A DNA stretch of 64,000 nucleotides from Coregonus clupeaformis (lineage: Eukaryota > Chordata > Actinopteri > Salmoniformes > Salmonidae). The stretch covers positions 47,926,515-47,990,514 of the forward strand of contig NC_059203.1 in NCBI RefSeq assembly GCF_020615455.1. Reading direction: 5' to 3'. Each line of letters opens with the position of its first letter. Within the stretch, counting starts at the first letter, position 1. Made by a program: the position numbers and the translations under genes. The notes below the pieces were generated by a model that was not told where the DNA came from, searched no databases, and saw nothing but the letters and a program-made list of their open reading frames with translations. Below, piece after piece: positions 38,860-49,008 of this stretch.

Positions 38860-40429
38860 CAGTGGTGTGAAAAAGTGTTTGCCCCCTTCCTGATTTCTTA
38901 TTTGTTTGCATGTTTGTCACACTTAAATGTTTCAGATCATCAAACAAATTAAAATATTAGTCAAAGATAAACACAAAATGCAGTTTTGAAATGAAGGTTG
39001 TTATTATTAAGGGAAAACAAAATCCAAACCCACATGGCCCTGTGTGAAAAAGTGATTGCCCCCTACAACCTAATAACTGGTTGGGCCACCCTTAGCAGCA
39101 ACAACTGCAATCAAGCGTTTGCGATAACTTGCAATGAGTCTTTTACAGCGCTGTGGAGGAATTTTGGCCCACTCATCTTTGCAGAATTGTTGTAATTCAG
39201 CCACATTGGAGGGTTTTCGAGCATGAACTGCCTTTTTAAGGTCATGCCACAGCATCTCAATAGGATTCAGGTCAGGACTTTGACTAGGCCACTCCAAAGT
39301 CTTCATTTTGTTTTTCTTCAGCCATTCAGAGGTGGACTTGCTGGTGTGTTTTGGATCATTGTCCTGCTGCAGAACCCAAGTTCGCTTCAGCTTGAGGTCA
39401 CGAACAGATGGCCAGACATTCTCCTTCAGGATTTTTTGGTAGACAGCAGAATTCATGGTTCCATTTATCACAGCAAGTCTTCCAGGTCCTGAAGCAGCAA
39501 AACAGGCCCAGACCATCACACCACCATATTTTACTGTTGGTACGATGTTTTACTGTTGGTATGATGTTCTTTTTCTGAAATGCGGTGTTACTTTTACGCC
39601 AGATGTAATGGGACACACACCTTCCAAAAAGTTCAACTTTTGTCTCGTCAGTCCACAGAGTATTTTCCCAAAGGTCTTGGGGATCATCAAGATGTTTTCT
39701 GGCAAAAATTAGACAAGCCTTAATGTTATTTTTGCTCATCAGTGGTTTTCGTCTTGGAACTCTGCCATGCAGGCCATTTTTGCCCAGTCTCTTTCTTATG
39801 GTGGAGTCATGAACACTGACCTTAACTGAGGCAAGTGAGGCCTGCAGCTCTTTGGATGTTGTTGTGGGGTCTTTTGTGACCTCGCTGCGCTCTTGGGGTA
39901 ATTCTGGTCGGCCGGCCACTCCTGGGAAGGTTCACCAATGTTCCATGTTTTCGCAATTTGTGGATAAAGTCCCAAAGCTTTAGAAATGGCTTTATAACCT
40001 TTTCCAGACTGATGGATCTCAATTACTTTCTTTCTCATTTGTTCCTGAATTTCTTTGGATCTCGGCATGATGTCTAGCTTTTGAGGATCTTTTGGTCTAC
40101 TTCACTTTGTCAGGCAGGTCCTATTTAAGTGATTCCTTGATTGAGAACAGGTGTGGCATTAATCAGGCCTGGGTGTGGCTAGAGGAATTGAGCTCAGGTG
40201 TGATAAACCACAGTTGATTTGTGTTATAAAAGGGGGGGCAAACACTTTTTCACACAGGGCCATGTAGGTTTGGATTTTGTTTTCCCTTAATAATAACAAC
40301 CTTCATTTCAAAACTGCATTTTGTGTTTACTTGTGTTATCTTTGACTACATTTACATTTGTTTTGATGATCTGAAACATTTAAGTGTGACAAACATGCAA
40401 ACAAATAAGAAATATTTTTCACACCACTG
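38860..40429 (-). mobile_element. Tc1-like element
   Basis: Ends CAGTGGTGTGAAAAAGTGTT and TTTTTCACACCACTG with TA outside both (38858-38859, 40430-40431). Inner direct repeats with TGTGAAAAAGTGATTGCCCC (near 39043) and AAACACTTTTTCACACAGGG (near 40240) make the paired-end arrangement of Tc1 elements. Length is 1,570 bp. Transposase is on the minus strand. Confidence 0.93.
39070..40068 (-). pseudogene. Tc1-like transposase, nearly full length with frameshifts
   Basis: Minus strand, ATG at 40068 (MPRSKEIQEQMRKKVIEIHQ) to a stop at 39070 after KGGPTSY. The first 90 codons hold the helix-turn-helix head and shift frame near residue 35. The next open stretch (39919-39398) carries the second DNA-binding half and the first catalytic site WTDETKVELFGR. 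At about 39534-39575 a 19-bp unit TTTTACTGTTGGTACGATG is duplicated in tandem, which throws the frame just before the GGG motif. The last stretch (39519-39070) holds QQDNDPKHTSKST and SPDLNPIEMLWHDLKK, so all three catalytic acids are present in sequence. Few lesions separate it from an open frame, but as it stands it is inactive. Confidence 0.9.
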
Positions 40430-40436
40430 TATATCA

Positions 40437-40739
40437 TTTACATTTAAGTCATTTAGCAGACGCTCTTATCCAGAGCGACTTACAGTTAGTGAATACATAT
40501 TTTTTTTAATACTGGCCCCCCATGGGAATCAAACCCACAACCCTGGCGTTGCAAACGCCATGCTCGATCAACTGAGCTACATCCCTGCCGGCCATTCCCT
40601 CCCCTACCCTGGACCAATTGTGCGCCGCCCATGAGTCTCCCGATCGCGGCCGGCTGCGACAGAGCCTGGATTCGAACCAGGATCTCTAGTGGCACAGTTA
40701 GCACTGCGATGCAGTGCCTTAGACCACTGCGCCACTCAG
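40437..40739 (-). mobile_element. composite SINE with two tRNA-like units (SlmI-like)
   Basis: Read on the minus strand it starts GTGGCGCAGTGGTCTAAGGC, a Leu-tRNA-like A box, with B box GGTTCGAATCC. A linker with CCCATGAGTC complement follows. Then comes a second tRNA-like unit with TAGCTCAGTTGATCGAGC, anticodon arm TGGCG-TTTGCAA-CGCCA and B box GGGTTTGATTCCC, and finally the tail CGCTCTGGATAAGAGCGTCT. The Leu-like head matches what I recall of the salmonid SlmI family. Length is about 300 bp. Confidence 0.82.
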
Positions 40740-41153
40740 AAGGTATATGAGGGGATAGTAGGCCTAGCTGGACAAGGCTATCTGAATATTCACATGATGG
40801 AAGATAGAGGTAGCCTGAATATTAATTATTTAATAGAAAAAAATGCATTGACTATTATGTGACTAAAATAGCTGTGACTAAAAGGTATTTTAAGACAAAC
40901 TAAGGTTCATTACAATAAATAACCTATAGGGCCCTACTAGAGAAATGTTAAGTTTGAAATTAAATAAGTTTGCTATGGGGGATTGTTAATGGGCCAACTG
41001 ATAGCTACAACATTCAAAGTAGTAGTAGTAGTTTTAAGGGTAATATAAAAAAGATAACTGTTGTGCACATTGTTATAAACGTATCGTTCAATTTATCGTT
41101 ATCGTGATAATTCAGTTGGATTTTTGTCCATATCGACCAGCTCTGATAGAAAT

Positions 41154-42047
41154 AGATTCAGACACACTCACAACACATGGACATCAACACAAATAAGAAA
41201 CATTTGCCTATGTCTACATTTGGTTGGTACATACTGTATGTTGTAGTAAATTTGGATAATCGGGAATGGGATATGTATAGATTTTCGGATTATCCACAGT
41301 TACCATAACATATGCTACACAGGACCTTAGGGGTGGGAATCATGGGACTATCAAACAATGTCATCCAGCTATCTACTCAACCCAATAGGGAGCTCTTAAA
41401 CATAATCAATATAATAATACAATAATAATAATTTAGTACAGCAAACACCACAGACATAAAAGAAATATACAAAATAAGGACCCAAACTAGTATGGTCCCA
41501 TTTATTTTTAAATGCCCAAACCCGGTTCTCTTTGACGGTGACCTCCTCTAGTTCAGAGTCCTTATGCAGCCCCCCCTCTCTAACCAGGGGGCCAGGGGGT
41601 AGCAGGTTATCTCTTTGAAATAAAATGTCATGGGTGTTGGGCATGTGTTGAAATGGGGGAATTGAGCTTCGGAGTGTGGCCTGCTGGATTTCGTTGGCTA
41701 TTGATTGCCATGCCTGGTGAGGCAGAGGGATCGATAGGCTGGGTTTAGACACGGCATGGGGGCCACTCTCTCTTTTTCTCTCAGCTCCCGGCTAACGCAG
41801 CGCTCTACGGCGCCGTGGCTCGCCAAACAGCCCCTCAGCCTGCAGGTGCACTGACAGACAGACCCTGACTTCTCAACCACCAGCACACTCTCATCTCTCT
41901 ATCACTTTGTCACTCTCTCCATCTCTCTCAGTCTTTCACTTTCTTTAGTTCTGTTGCAGTGTCCTACTCCCTGTTTCTCTCTACTATTTTAGAGTTCCTC
42001 CATGCCATATTAGTTTAGTGTGAAACAGCATGTCTGAGACCACTTGT

Positions 42048-42048
<1 letters not shown>
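41154..42048. other. non-coding DNA, nothing recognised
   Basis: A minus-strand open frame of 118 codons (41752-41396) and another of 62 codons (41886-41698) have no recognisable domain and no fit to the alpha-2/delta family. Left unassigned. Confidence 0.35.

Positions 42049-42096
<48 letters not shown>
42049..42096. repeat. (CT)n microsatellite
   Basis: CT run directly abutting the left edge of the LINE. Confidence 0.97.
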
Positions 42097-42101
<5 letters not shown>

Positions 42102-42619
42102 GAGGGTGTGGCCTACTCCCAAACGTACACGTTGCTCACCACACAACAATCACCCCAGAGCATCTGCACGACTACTCCCACCTGAGGAAGCAGACAGTAG
42201 GGATGTTTGTCAAGTCTCTAAAGGACGTGGCACTTGGTAGACAAACACCCCATGCCGCACTGGACAGAGGACCACCCAGAGACCCCTACCAGACCACTGC
42301 ACCAACAAGGAGCCCCAGGCCCCTTCAACGCCACACCAGACCCAGCGCACCCCACAGGCCCCACCCACCACCAGACCATCACCACTTCCATCGGCTTAGC
42401 CAGACCGGACCGGGCCCAGCCTACTACCCCGCACCAGACCACCACCCCTACCAGACCAGAGAGGAAGCCCCACGGCCCAGACCTGGCCCCCCTCCACTCC
42501 ACAGGGCCCAACAGCAGGACCAGCGCAGCTACGCAGAGGTCGTCAGAGGACAGGAGAACCCTGTGGGATTGAGTGAGATTAAACAGCTCCTCCAATACAT
42601 CTGCACCAAACTGCACTAA
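42097..42619 (+). pseudogene. LINE ORF1 fragment
   Basis: The open frame continuing from the CT run encodes about 174 residues of LINE ORF1. It starts with HVAHHTTITPEHLHDYSHLR, passes through a long Pro/His/Arg-rich stretch (roughly residues 60-150) and ends with SYAEVVRGQENPVGLSEIKQ and LLQYICTKLH before the TAA at 42617-42619. The Y-A-E-V motif after a low-complexity linker is common at the end of LINE ORF1 products, which act as RNA-binding chaperones. No ATG lies before it outside the CT run, so the 5' part is lost or was never in this copy. An 18-bp spacer and a CA repeat separate it from ORF2. Confidence 0.7.
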
Positions 42620-42635
42620 ACACACACGGACGCAT

Positions 42636-42637
<2 letters not shown>

Positions 42638-42690
<53 letters not shown>
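42638..42690. repeat. (CA)n microsatellite between LINE ORFs
   Basis: About 26 CA units inside the LINE, in the ORF1-ORF2 spacer. Confidence 0.97.
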
Positions 42691-42694
<4 letters not shown>

Positions 42695-42837
42695 TCGTAC
42701 TAAAATGTACTTGTTCAATGAATAGGAATGTTTATATATATAACAGAAAAAATGTTAGCTGTTATCCTGTTTATCTCGCTCTTAACAACTTAATAGTTAA
42801 TTACTGTATTTCTGACTGCTATTCTTTCTTTTGGAAC

Positions 42838-45800
42838 ATGAAATCACTGTCAGTTAGCATGTGGAACATTCAGGGCCTAAACTCATCAACCTTTGGACTG
42901 AAGAGTCTAGCACTGGAGTTCAACAAAAATCTTAAAGATGTTGACGTCATCATTCTGCAGGAGACATGGTGTAAGGCTGACATTGTCACTCACTGTCCCA
43001 CAGGTTACAGAGAGGTAATTGTGCCGTCACAAAAACACAGCTCTGTCAATAGAGGCAGAGACTCTGGAGGACTGATCATTTGGTACAAATCCGACCTACA
43101 ACATCTAATTGATCCCCTCAAAATTGGCAAATATCACATTTGGTTAAAACTGAAAAAAGAACTTGTACTGACAGAAAAAGATGTGTTCCTTTGCGCAATT
43201 TATATCCCCCCCTCAGAATCCCCATATTACTCAGAGGAGATCTTCCCCACCCTTGAGGAAGAGACGTGCCATTTCCAGGCCCAGGGAGATGTGCTCATCT
43301 GTGGGGACACAAATGCGCGCACAGGAACACTACCTGATCTAACGAGCACACGAGGGGACAGCTTTATTACAGGCCATAATGTTTCTAACTGTCTTAATCT
43401 CCCCAATAGAAACAACAGTGACAGCACCGTCAACAAAAACGGAAGGGATCTGTTGCAGCTCTGTAGAAGCTTGGGTCTGTACTTTGTCAATGGTAGGTTA
43501 CGGGGGGACTCTTTGGGGAGATTCACCTACTGCTCACCTCTTGGCCACAGTACAGTAGACTATATGATCACAGACATTGACCCCTTCTCTCTCAGCTCAT
43601 TCACTGTCAAGCCACTAACACCTCTGTCTGATCACAGCCAAATTACATTGTTCCTCAAAAGAACAGACATGGAAACAACCACACATTCACAGCCCAGTAA
43701 GCTGTACAACATCAGACATTCATACAGATGGGCCCAAAACAGCACAGAAGAATACCAGAAAGCAACCTGGAACCAAAATATCCAAACACTCTTAGATAAC
43801 TTTCTGGATACCACATTCACTCACAGTAAAGAAGGCATCAATCTAGCAGTACAAAACATCAACTATATATTCAGGCAAACGGCAAAAGAAGCACAATTGA
43901 AATTGATAAAAAACAAAACAAAAAAAGATCACAGATGACAACTGGTTTGATGCAGATTGTAAAATTATAAGGAAAAACTTAGAACACTATCCAACCAAAA
44001 GCACAGAGACCCAAATAATGGTGAATTACGCCTTCATTACTGTGAGACTTTAAAACTCTATAAACGTACACTCAGAACCAAAAAGCACAGTACAACAGAA
44101 AGCAGCTGACGCTAATTGAGGAGTCCATAAACACAAACAACTTCTGGCAAAATTGGAAAAAATTAAAAAATCTAAACAAGAGGAATTAGCGATACAAAAT
44201 GGTGACATTTGGACAACCCATTTTAAAACACTCTACAACACCGTTCAAATTGACACAAACGCAGAACAACGCCAAATTCATGAGAAGTTGAATGGATTAG
44301 AAAGAGCTATAAAGGACAATCAAAATCCACTGGACTCCCCAATTACTGACCAGGGAGCTCTATAAGAAACTTCAGGCTCTCAAATTTAAAAAGGCATGCG
44401 GACCTGATGGCATCCTAAATGAGATGCTCAAACTCACTAGTGCAAAATTTCAATTGGCTATATTAAAACTGTTTAATTTGATCCTGAGTGTAGGTTATTT
44501 CCCTGACATCTGGAATCAAGGACTCATAACCCCAATCTTTAAAAACGGAGACAAATTTGACCCTAACAATTACAGAGGCATTTGTGTGAACAGTAACCTG
44601 GGGAAGGTTTTCTGTAGTATTATAAATGTAAGAGTTCTAAACTTCCTTAATAAGCACAATGTCTTGAGTAAAAGCCAAATTGGATTTATACCAAAACATC
44701 GCACGACCGATCATATTTACACCCTACACACCCTGATAGATAAACATGTCCACCAAAATAATACCAAAATATACGCTTGCTTTATCGACTTCCAAAAAGC
44801 ATTTGATTCTATTTGGCACACAGGACTGTTCTACAAAGTTATTGAAAGTGGTGTAGGGGGTAAAACATATGAAATAATTAAATCAATGTATACTGGCAAT
44901 ACGTGCAGCATTAAAATTGGCAAGAAAAGAACAGAATTCTTTAACCAGGGGCGGGGCCTTCGTCAGGGTTGTAATCTGAGCCCAGCACTCTTCAATATTT
45001 ACATCAACGAATTGGCCACTATTCTAGAAAAATCCTCAGCCCCTGGTGTTAGTCTCCATAATTCAGAGGTTAAATGCCTACTCTTCGCCGATGACCTATG
45101 CCTGCTGTCACCCACAGCACATGGCCTACAGCAGAGCCTGGACCTGCTAGAGCAGTACTGCCAGACCTGGGCCCTGACAGTAAACCCCCAAAAAGACTAA
45201 AATAATGATTTTCCAGAGAAGATCCAGATCTCAGGGAATTAGACCAAAGTTCTCAATTGGTACAAAATATATAGAGCACTGCACACACTACAATTACTTA
45301 GGTTTAAAAATAAGCTCAACTGGACACCTTAATGAAGCAGTGAATGAACTGAGAGAGAAAGCACGCAGGGCATTCTACGCAATTAAAAAGCAAATTCAAA
45401 TTGAAATACCTATTAAAATTTGGCTAAAACTAATTGAATATGTCATTGAACCAATTGCACTTTATGGCAGCGAGGTGTGGGGTCCACTTGCAAAACAAGA
45501 TTTCATCAAATGGGACAAACATCCCATTGAAACCCTGCATGCAGAGTTCTGTAAGATTCTCCTACATGTCCAGAGGAAAACTACAAACAATGCATGCAGG
45601 GCAGAATTAGGCAAATACCCACTAATAATAAAAACTCAAAAAAGAGCAATTAAGTTTTGGAAACATCTAAAATACAGTGACCCCCTCTCATATCATTACC
45701 AAGCCCTGCAATACCAAGAGCTGAACAAAGAAAAGAGTCCCCTCATCCAGCTGGTCCTGGGGCTGAGTTCACAAACCTGTTCTACTAACACACTGAAGCC

Positions 45801-46309
45801 TCAGGACCAGAACATCCAATCAATCAGGATAAACCAAATTACAACACAGTCAAAACAAAACTATATTGCTTATTGGGAAACACAAGCACAAGCACAGAGC
45901 AAAATGCAGTGCTATCTGGCCCTAAATCGACAGTACACCGTGGCTAAATATTTGACCATGGTTACTGATCAAAACTTTTAGAAAAACCTTGACAAAGTAC
46001 AGGCTCAGTGAGCACAGCCTTGCCATTGAGAAGGGTAGACACAGGAAAACCTGGCTCCCTGTAGAGGAAAGGCTGTGCAACCACTGCACAATAGCAGAAC
46101 CTGAGACGGAGCTGCATTTCCTGACAAAATGTCAAAAATATAAAACAATTAGAGAGTGTCATTTCCCCAAATTTGAAACTCTTATTCAAGGTTTCAAAGA
46201 CCTCTCTGATGAGGATAGGCTACCCGTCCTGTTGGGGGAGGACGCAGAGAGCTGTGGGTTGGCAGCGCACTACATTGCTGCCTGCCATAAGTTGAGGGAC
46301 AGTGTCTGA
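42838..46309 (+). pseudogene. LINE ORF2: endonuclease and reverse transcriptase, four frameshifts
   Basis: The start is taken at ATG 42838 (MKSLSVSMWNIQGLNSS), where the endonuclease fold begins. The AP-endonuclease residues are visible: Asn in MWNIQG, Glu in ILQETW, Asp and Asn in ICGDTNAR, and Asp-His in PLSDHSQ. An apparent 1-bp insertion near 43925 ends this frame. An extra base near 44355 breaks the linker. Reverse transcriptase runs 44424-45200 with FIDFQKAFDSIWH, GLRQGCNLSPALFNIYINEL and FADD. An extra A near 45195 shifts into the frame 45205-45981 (thumb and connector). Another shift near 45980 leads to the C-terminal segment with ERLCNHCTIAEPETELHFLT and KCQKY, a Cys/His nucleic-acid-binding end, stopping at 46307-46309. 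Each break is a single-base change, so the copy is degraded but fairly young. Confidence 0.92.
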
Positions 46310-46510
46310 CAGACCAATCAACCTGCACATGTCCTTTACTGTATATTTATTGTTATTGTTGAATGTATGGTTATTTTGACCCTTGGTTATTGTTGTTACT
46401 GTTGTCCCGTTGACAATTTTGATTCTCATTTTTTTACATTGTAAACAAGCTTTGGCAATATGTACATTGTTACGTCATGCCAATAAAGCAAATTGAATTG
46501 AATTGAATTG

Positions 46511-46515
<5 letters not shown>

Positions 46516-46555
<40 letters not shown>
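46516..46555. repeat. (GA)n microsatellite
   Basis: GA run of about 40 bp directly after the LINE tail. Confidence 0.96.
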
Positions 46556-46558
<3 letters not shown>

Positions 46559-46719
46559 ATAAAGAAAGAGAATGGAGAAAATAGCATTTCTACCTTGAAG
46601 AGTGATAAATACGCAAATTACAGCCGGGCCTGCAATCAAGAAGCTGAAATTACCGAATTGTGGGGTCACCCTGGCAACCAGTGAGCGAACAAAGCAGGCA
46701 GCAGCAGAGAGAGCAGCTG

Positions 46720-47005
46720 CAGAGAGTGAGCCAGGGAGAGAGGGAGAGTGGAGGGGAGGAGAGAGGGGTGGGATGAGGTGATCAGGACGAGGTGGAGACG
46801 TGGAGGGGAGTAGGGGAGGAGAGAGGGGTGGGTTGGGATGGTCAAGAGGAGGTGGTGGGGTGGAGAGGAGGAGAGAGGGGTGGACTGGGTGTTCAGGAGA
46901 AGGAGGAGAAGGAGGGGTGGATAAGAGGAGAGAGGGGTGGAGGGGAGGAGGAGGAGGAGGATTGTGGGGTGGGCTGGGATGGTCAGGAGAGGTGGAGAGG
47001 TTGAA
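46720..47005. repeat. G-rich degenerate tandem repeat
   Basis: The word GGAGGAGAGAGGGGTGG recurs four to five times at intervals of about 50-65 bp within an almost pure purine plus-strand stretch. It has many G-runs of three or more. Confidence 0.65.
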
Positions 47006-47167
47006 GAGTGATGGTCAAGACTGATCTATGAGATGGGTTATGAAGTGTCATATTACTAAATTACAAATGCTCAAATTCTTCCAAGTGCTTGACAAATTGC
47101 TACATATTATCCATGAGTTTCACATGAGTGCAAAGTATAAACTTGTAGTCAAGGTTACAGTATTCTC

Positions 47168-47331
47168 ACACGTGCACTTGCACGCACGCACGCACTCATG
47201 CATACAGACACAAAAACACACACAGGCACATACGTACGCACACAAATATGCACGCACGCACTCACGCACACACACACAGGCACATACGCACACAGATATG
47301 CACACACGCACCTACACACACACACATTCTT
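47168..47331. repeat. CA/ACGC-rich low-complexity tract
   Basis: Mixed CACACA, ACGCACGC and GGCACATACG words. Frames of His/Thr or Cys/Val here are artefacts. Confidence 0.85.
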
Positions 47332-47379
47332 CCCAGTGTTGTGCATCAGTGTTGTTGTGTATAGTCAGTGGGTGTGATA

Positions 47380-49006
47380 CAGTTGAAGTTGGAAGTTTAC
47401 ATGCACTTAGGTTGGAGTCATTAAAAATCGTTTTTCAACCACTGCACAAATTTCTTGTTAACAAACTATAGTTTTGGCAAGTGTTAGGACATCTACTTTG
47501 TGCATGACAATACCAACAATTGTTTACAGACAGATTATTTCACTTATAATTCACTGTATCACAAATCCAGTGGGTCAGAAGTTTACATACACTAAGTTGA
47601 CTGTGCCTTTAAACAGCTTGGATAATTCCAGAAAATGATGTCATGGCTTTAGAAGCTTCTGATAGGCTAATTGACATAAATTGAGTCAATTGGAGGTGTA
47701 CCTGTTGATGTATTTCAAGGCCTACCTTCAAACTCAGTGCCTCTTTGCTTGACATCATGGGAAAATCTAAAGAAATCAGCCAAGACCTCAGAAAAAAAAT
47801 GGTAGACCTCCACAAGTCTGGTTCATCCTTGGGAGCAATTTCCAAACGCCTGAAGGTACCACGTTCATCTGTACAAACAATAGTACGCAAGTATAAACAC
47901 CATGGGACACGCAGCCGTCATACCGCTCAGGAAGGAGACGCGTTCTGTCTCCTAGAGATGAACGTACTTTGGTGCAAAAAGTGCAAATCAATCCCAGAAC
48001 AACAGCAAAGGACCTTGTGAAGATACTGGAGGAAACAGGTAAAAAAGTATCTATATCCACAGTAAAACGAGTCCGATATCGACATAACCTGAAAGGTCGC
48101 TCAGCAAGGAAGAAGCCACTGCTCCAAAACCGCCATAAAAAAGCCAGAACAAGTTTTGCAACTGCACATGGGGACAAAGATCGTACTTTTTGGAGAAATG
48201 TCCTCTGGTCTGATGAAACAAAAATAGAACTGTTTGGCCATAATGACCATCGTTATGTTTGGAGGAAAAAGGGGGTCGCTTGCAAGCCGAAGAACACCGT
48301 CCCAACCGTGAAGTACGGGGGTGGCAGCATCATGCTGTGGGGGTGCTTTGCTGCAGGAGGGACTGGTGCACTTCACAAAATAGATGGCATCATGAGGAAG
48401 GGAAATTATGTGGATATATTGAAGCAACATCTCAAGACATCAGTCAGGAAGTTAAAGCTTGGTCGCAAATGGGTCTTCCTAATGGACAATGACCCCAAGC
48501 ATCCTTCCAATGTTGTGGCAAAATGGCTTAAGGACAACAAAGTCAAGGTACTGGAGTGGCCATCACAAAGCCCTGACCTCAATCCTATAGAAAATGTGTG
48601 GGCAGAACTGAAAAAGCGTGTGCGAGCAAGGAGGCCTACAAACCTGACTCAGTTACACCAGCTCTGTCAGGAGGAATGGGCCAAAATTCACCCAACTTAT
48701 TGTGAGAAGCTTGTGGAAGGCTACCCGAAACGTTTGACCCAAGTTAAACAATTTAAAGGCAATGCTACCAAATACTAATTGAGTGTATGTAAACTTCTGA
48801 CCCACTAGGAATGTGATGAAAGAAATAAAAGCTGAAAGAAATAATTCTCTCTACTATTATTCTGACATTTCACATTCTTAAAATAAAGTGGTGATCCTAA
48901 CTGACCTAAGACAGTGAATTTTTACTAGGATTAAAAGTCAGGAATTGTGAAAAACTGAGTTTAAATGTATTTGGCTAAGGTGTATGTAAACTTCCGACTT
49001 CAACTG
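47380..49006 (+). mobile_element. Sleeping Beauty-family Tc1-like element, full length
   Basis: Ends CAGTTGAAGTTGGAAGTTTA and TAAACTTCCGACTTCAACTG, with TA outside both (47378-47379, 49007-49008). Inner direct repeats CCAGTGGGTCAGAAGTTTAC (near 47568) and GTAAACTTCTGACCCACT (near 48789) complete the IR/DR structure on both sides. Length is 1,627 bp, the expected size. It is the best-preserved Tc1 in the window. Its relative at 25507-27846 is in the other orientation. Confidence 0.96.
47757..48778 (+). pseudogene. Sleeping Beauty-family transposase with one early frameshift
   Basis: Tc1/mariner-type transposase that excises and reinserts the element at TA sites. From ATG 47757 (MGKSKEISQD) the paired-like DNA-binding head is open through RSSVQTIVRKYKHHGT. 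One base appears missing near 47905-47910 compared with the copy at 25.5-27.8 kb, moving the rest into a second frame. That frame is open from 47969 to the TAA at 48778. It carries the rest of the DNA-binding region (ISTVKRVRYRHNLKGRSARK), the first catalytic site LWSDETKIELFGH, GGGSIMLWGCFAAGG, the second site LMDNDPKHPSNVV and the third SPDLNPIENVWAELKKR, then the usual C-terminus NATKY. The DD34E residues are all present, and I saw no internal stop after the shift. Inactive as it stands. Confidence 0.92.
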
Positions 49007-49008
49007 TA

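Larger units (their letters stand above)
37911..41145. mobile_element. hAT-like shell carrying a Tc1 and SINE pieces
   Basis: The outer ends TAGAGCTGG and CCAGCTCTG are inverted apart from the first base. The adjacent 8-bp sequences ATAAAAAT (37903-37910) and ATAGAAAT (41146-41153) match at 7 of 8 positions, the hAT target size. Subterminal words (TTATCGTGATAATTC near 41098 and CTTATCGTGGACATTTTTC near 38051) are of the kind seen in fish hAT families. No transposase was found. Inside lie a SINE tail, a 1.57 kb Tc1 and a second SINE. Confidence 0.6.
42097..46513 (+). mobile_element. APE-type LINE, nearly full length
   Basis: About 4.4 kb with a Pro-rich ORF1, an internal CA repeat, an ORF2 with endonuclease and reverse transcriptase, a short 3' UTR with AATAAAG (46488) and a tail of repeated GAATT. 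The left edge meets a CT run, so 5' truncation is likely. A GA run follows the tail. The repeated GAATT tail and the C-terminal Cys/His motif suggest an I/Nimb-like or L2-like clade. I cannot choose between them without a tree. Confidence 0.9.

Noticed and set aside
40540..40739. tRNA genes (Leu-like and one with TGC in the anticodon position) on the minus strand
   Set aside because: Both units are part of one SINE with the CGCTCTGGATAAGAGCGTCT tail.
41396..41886. Minus-strand open frames of 118 and 62 codons as host exons
   Set aside because: No splice-site framing, no recognisable domain and no match to the alpha-2/delta family. Possibly repeat-derived.
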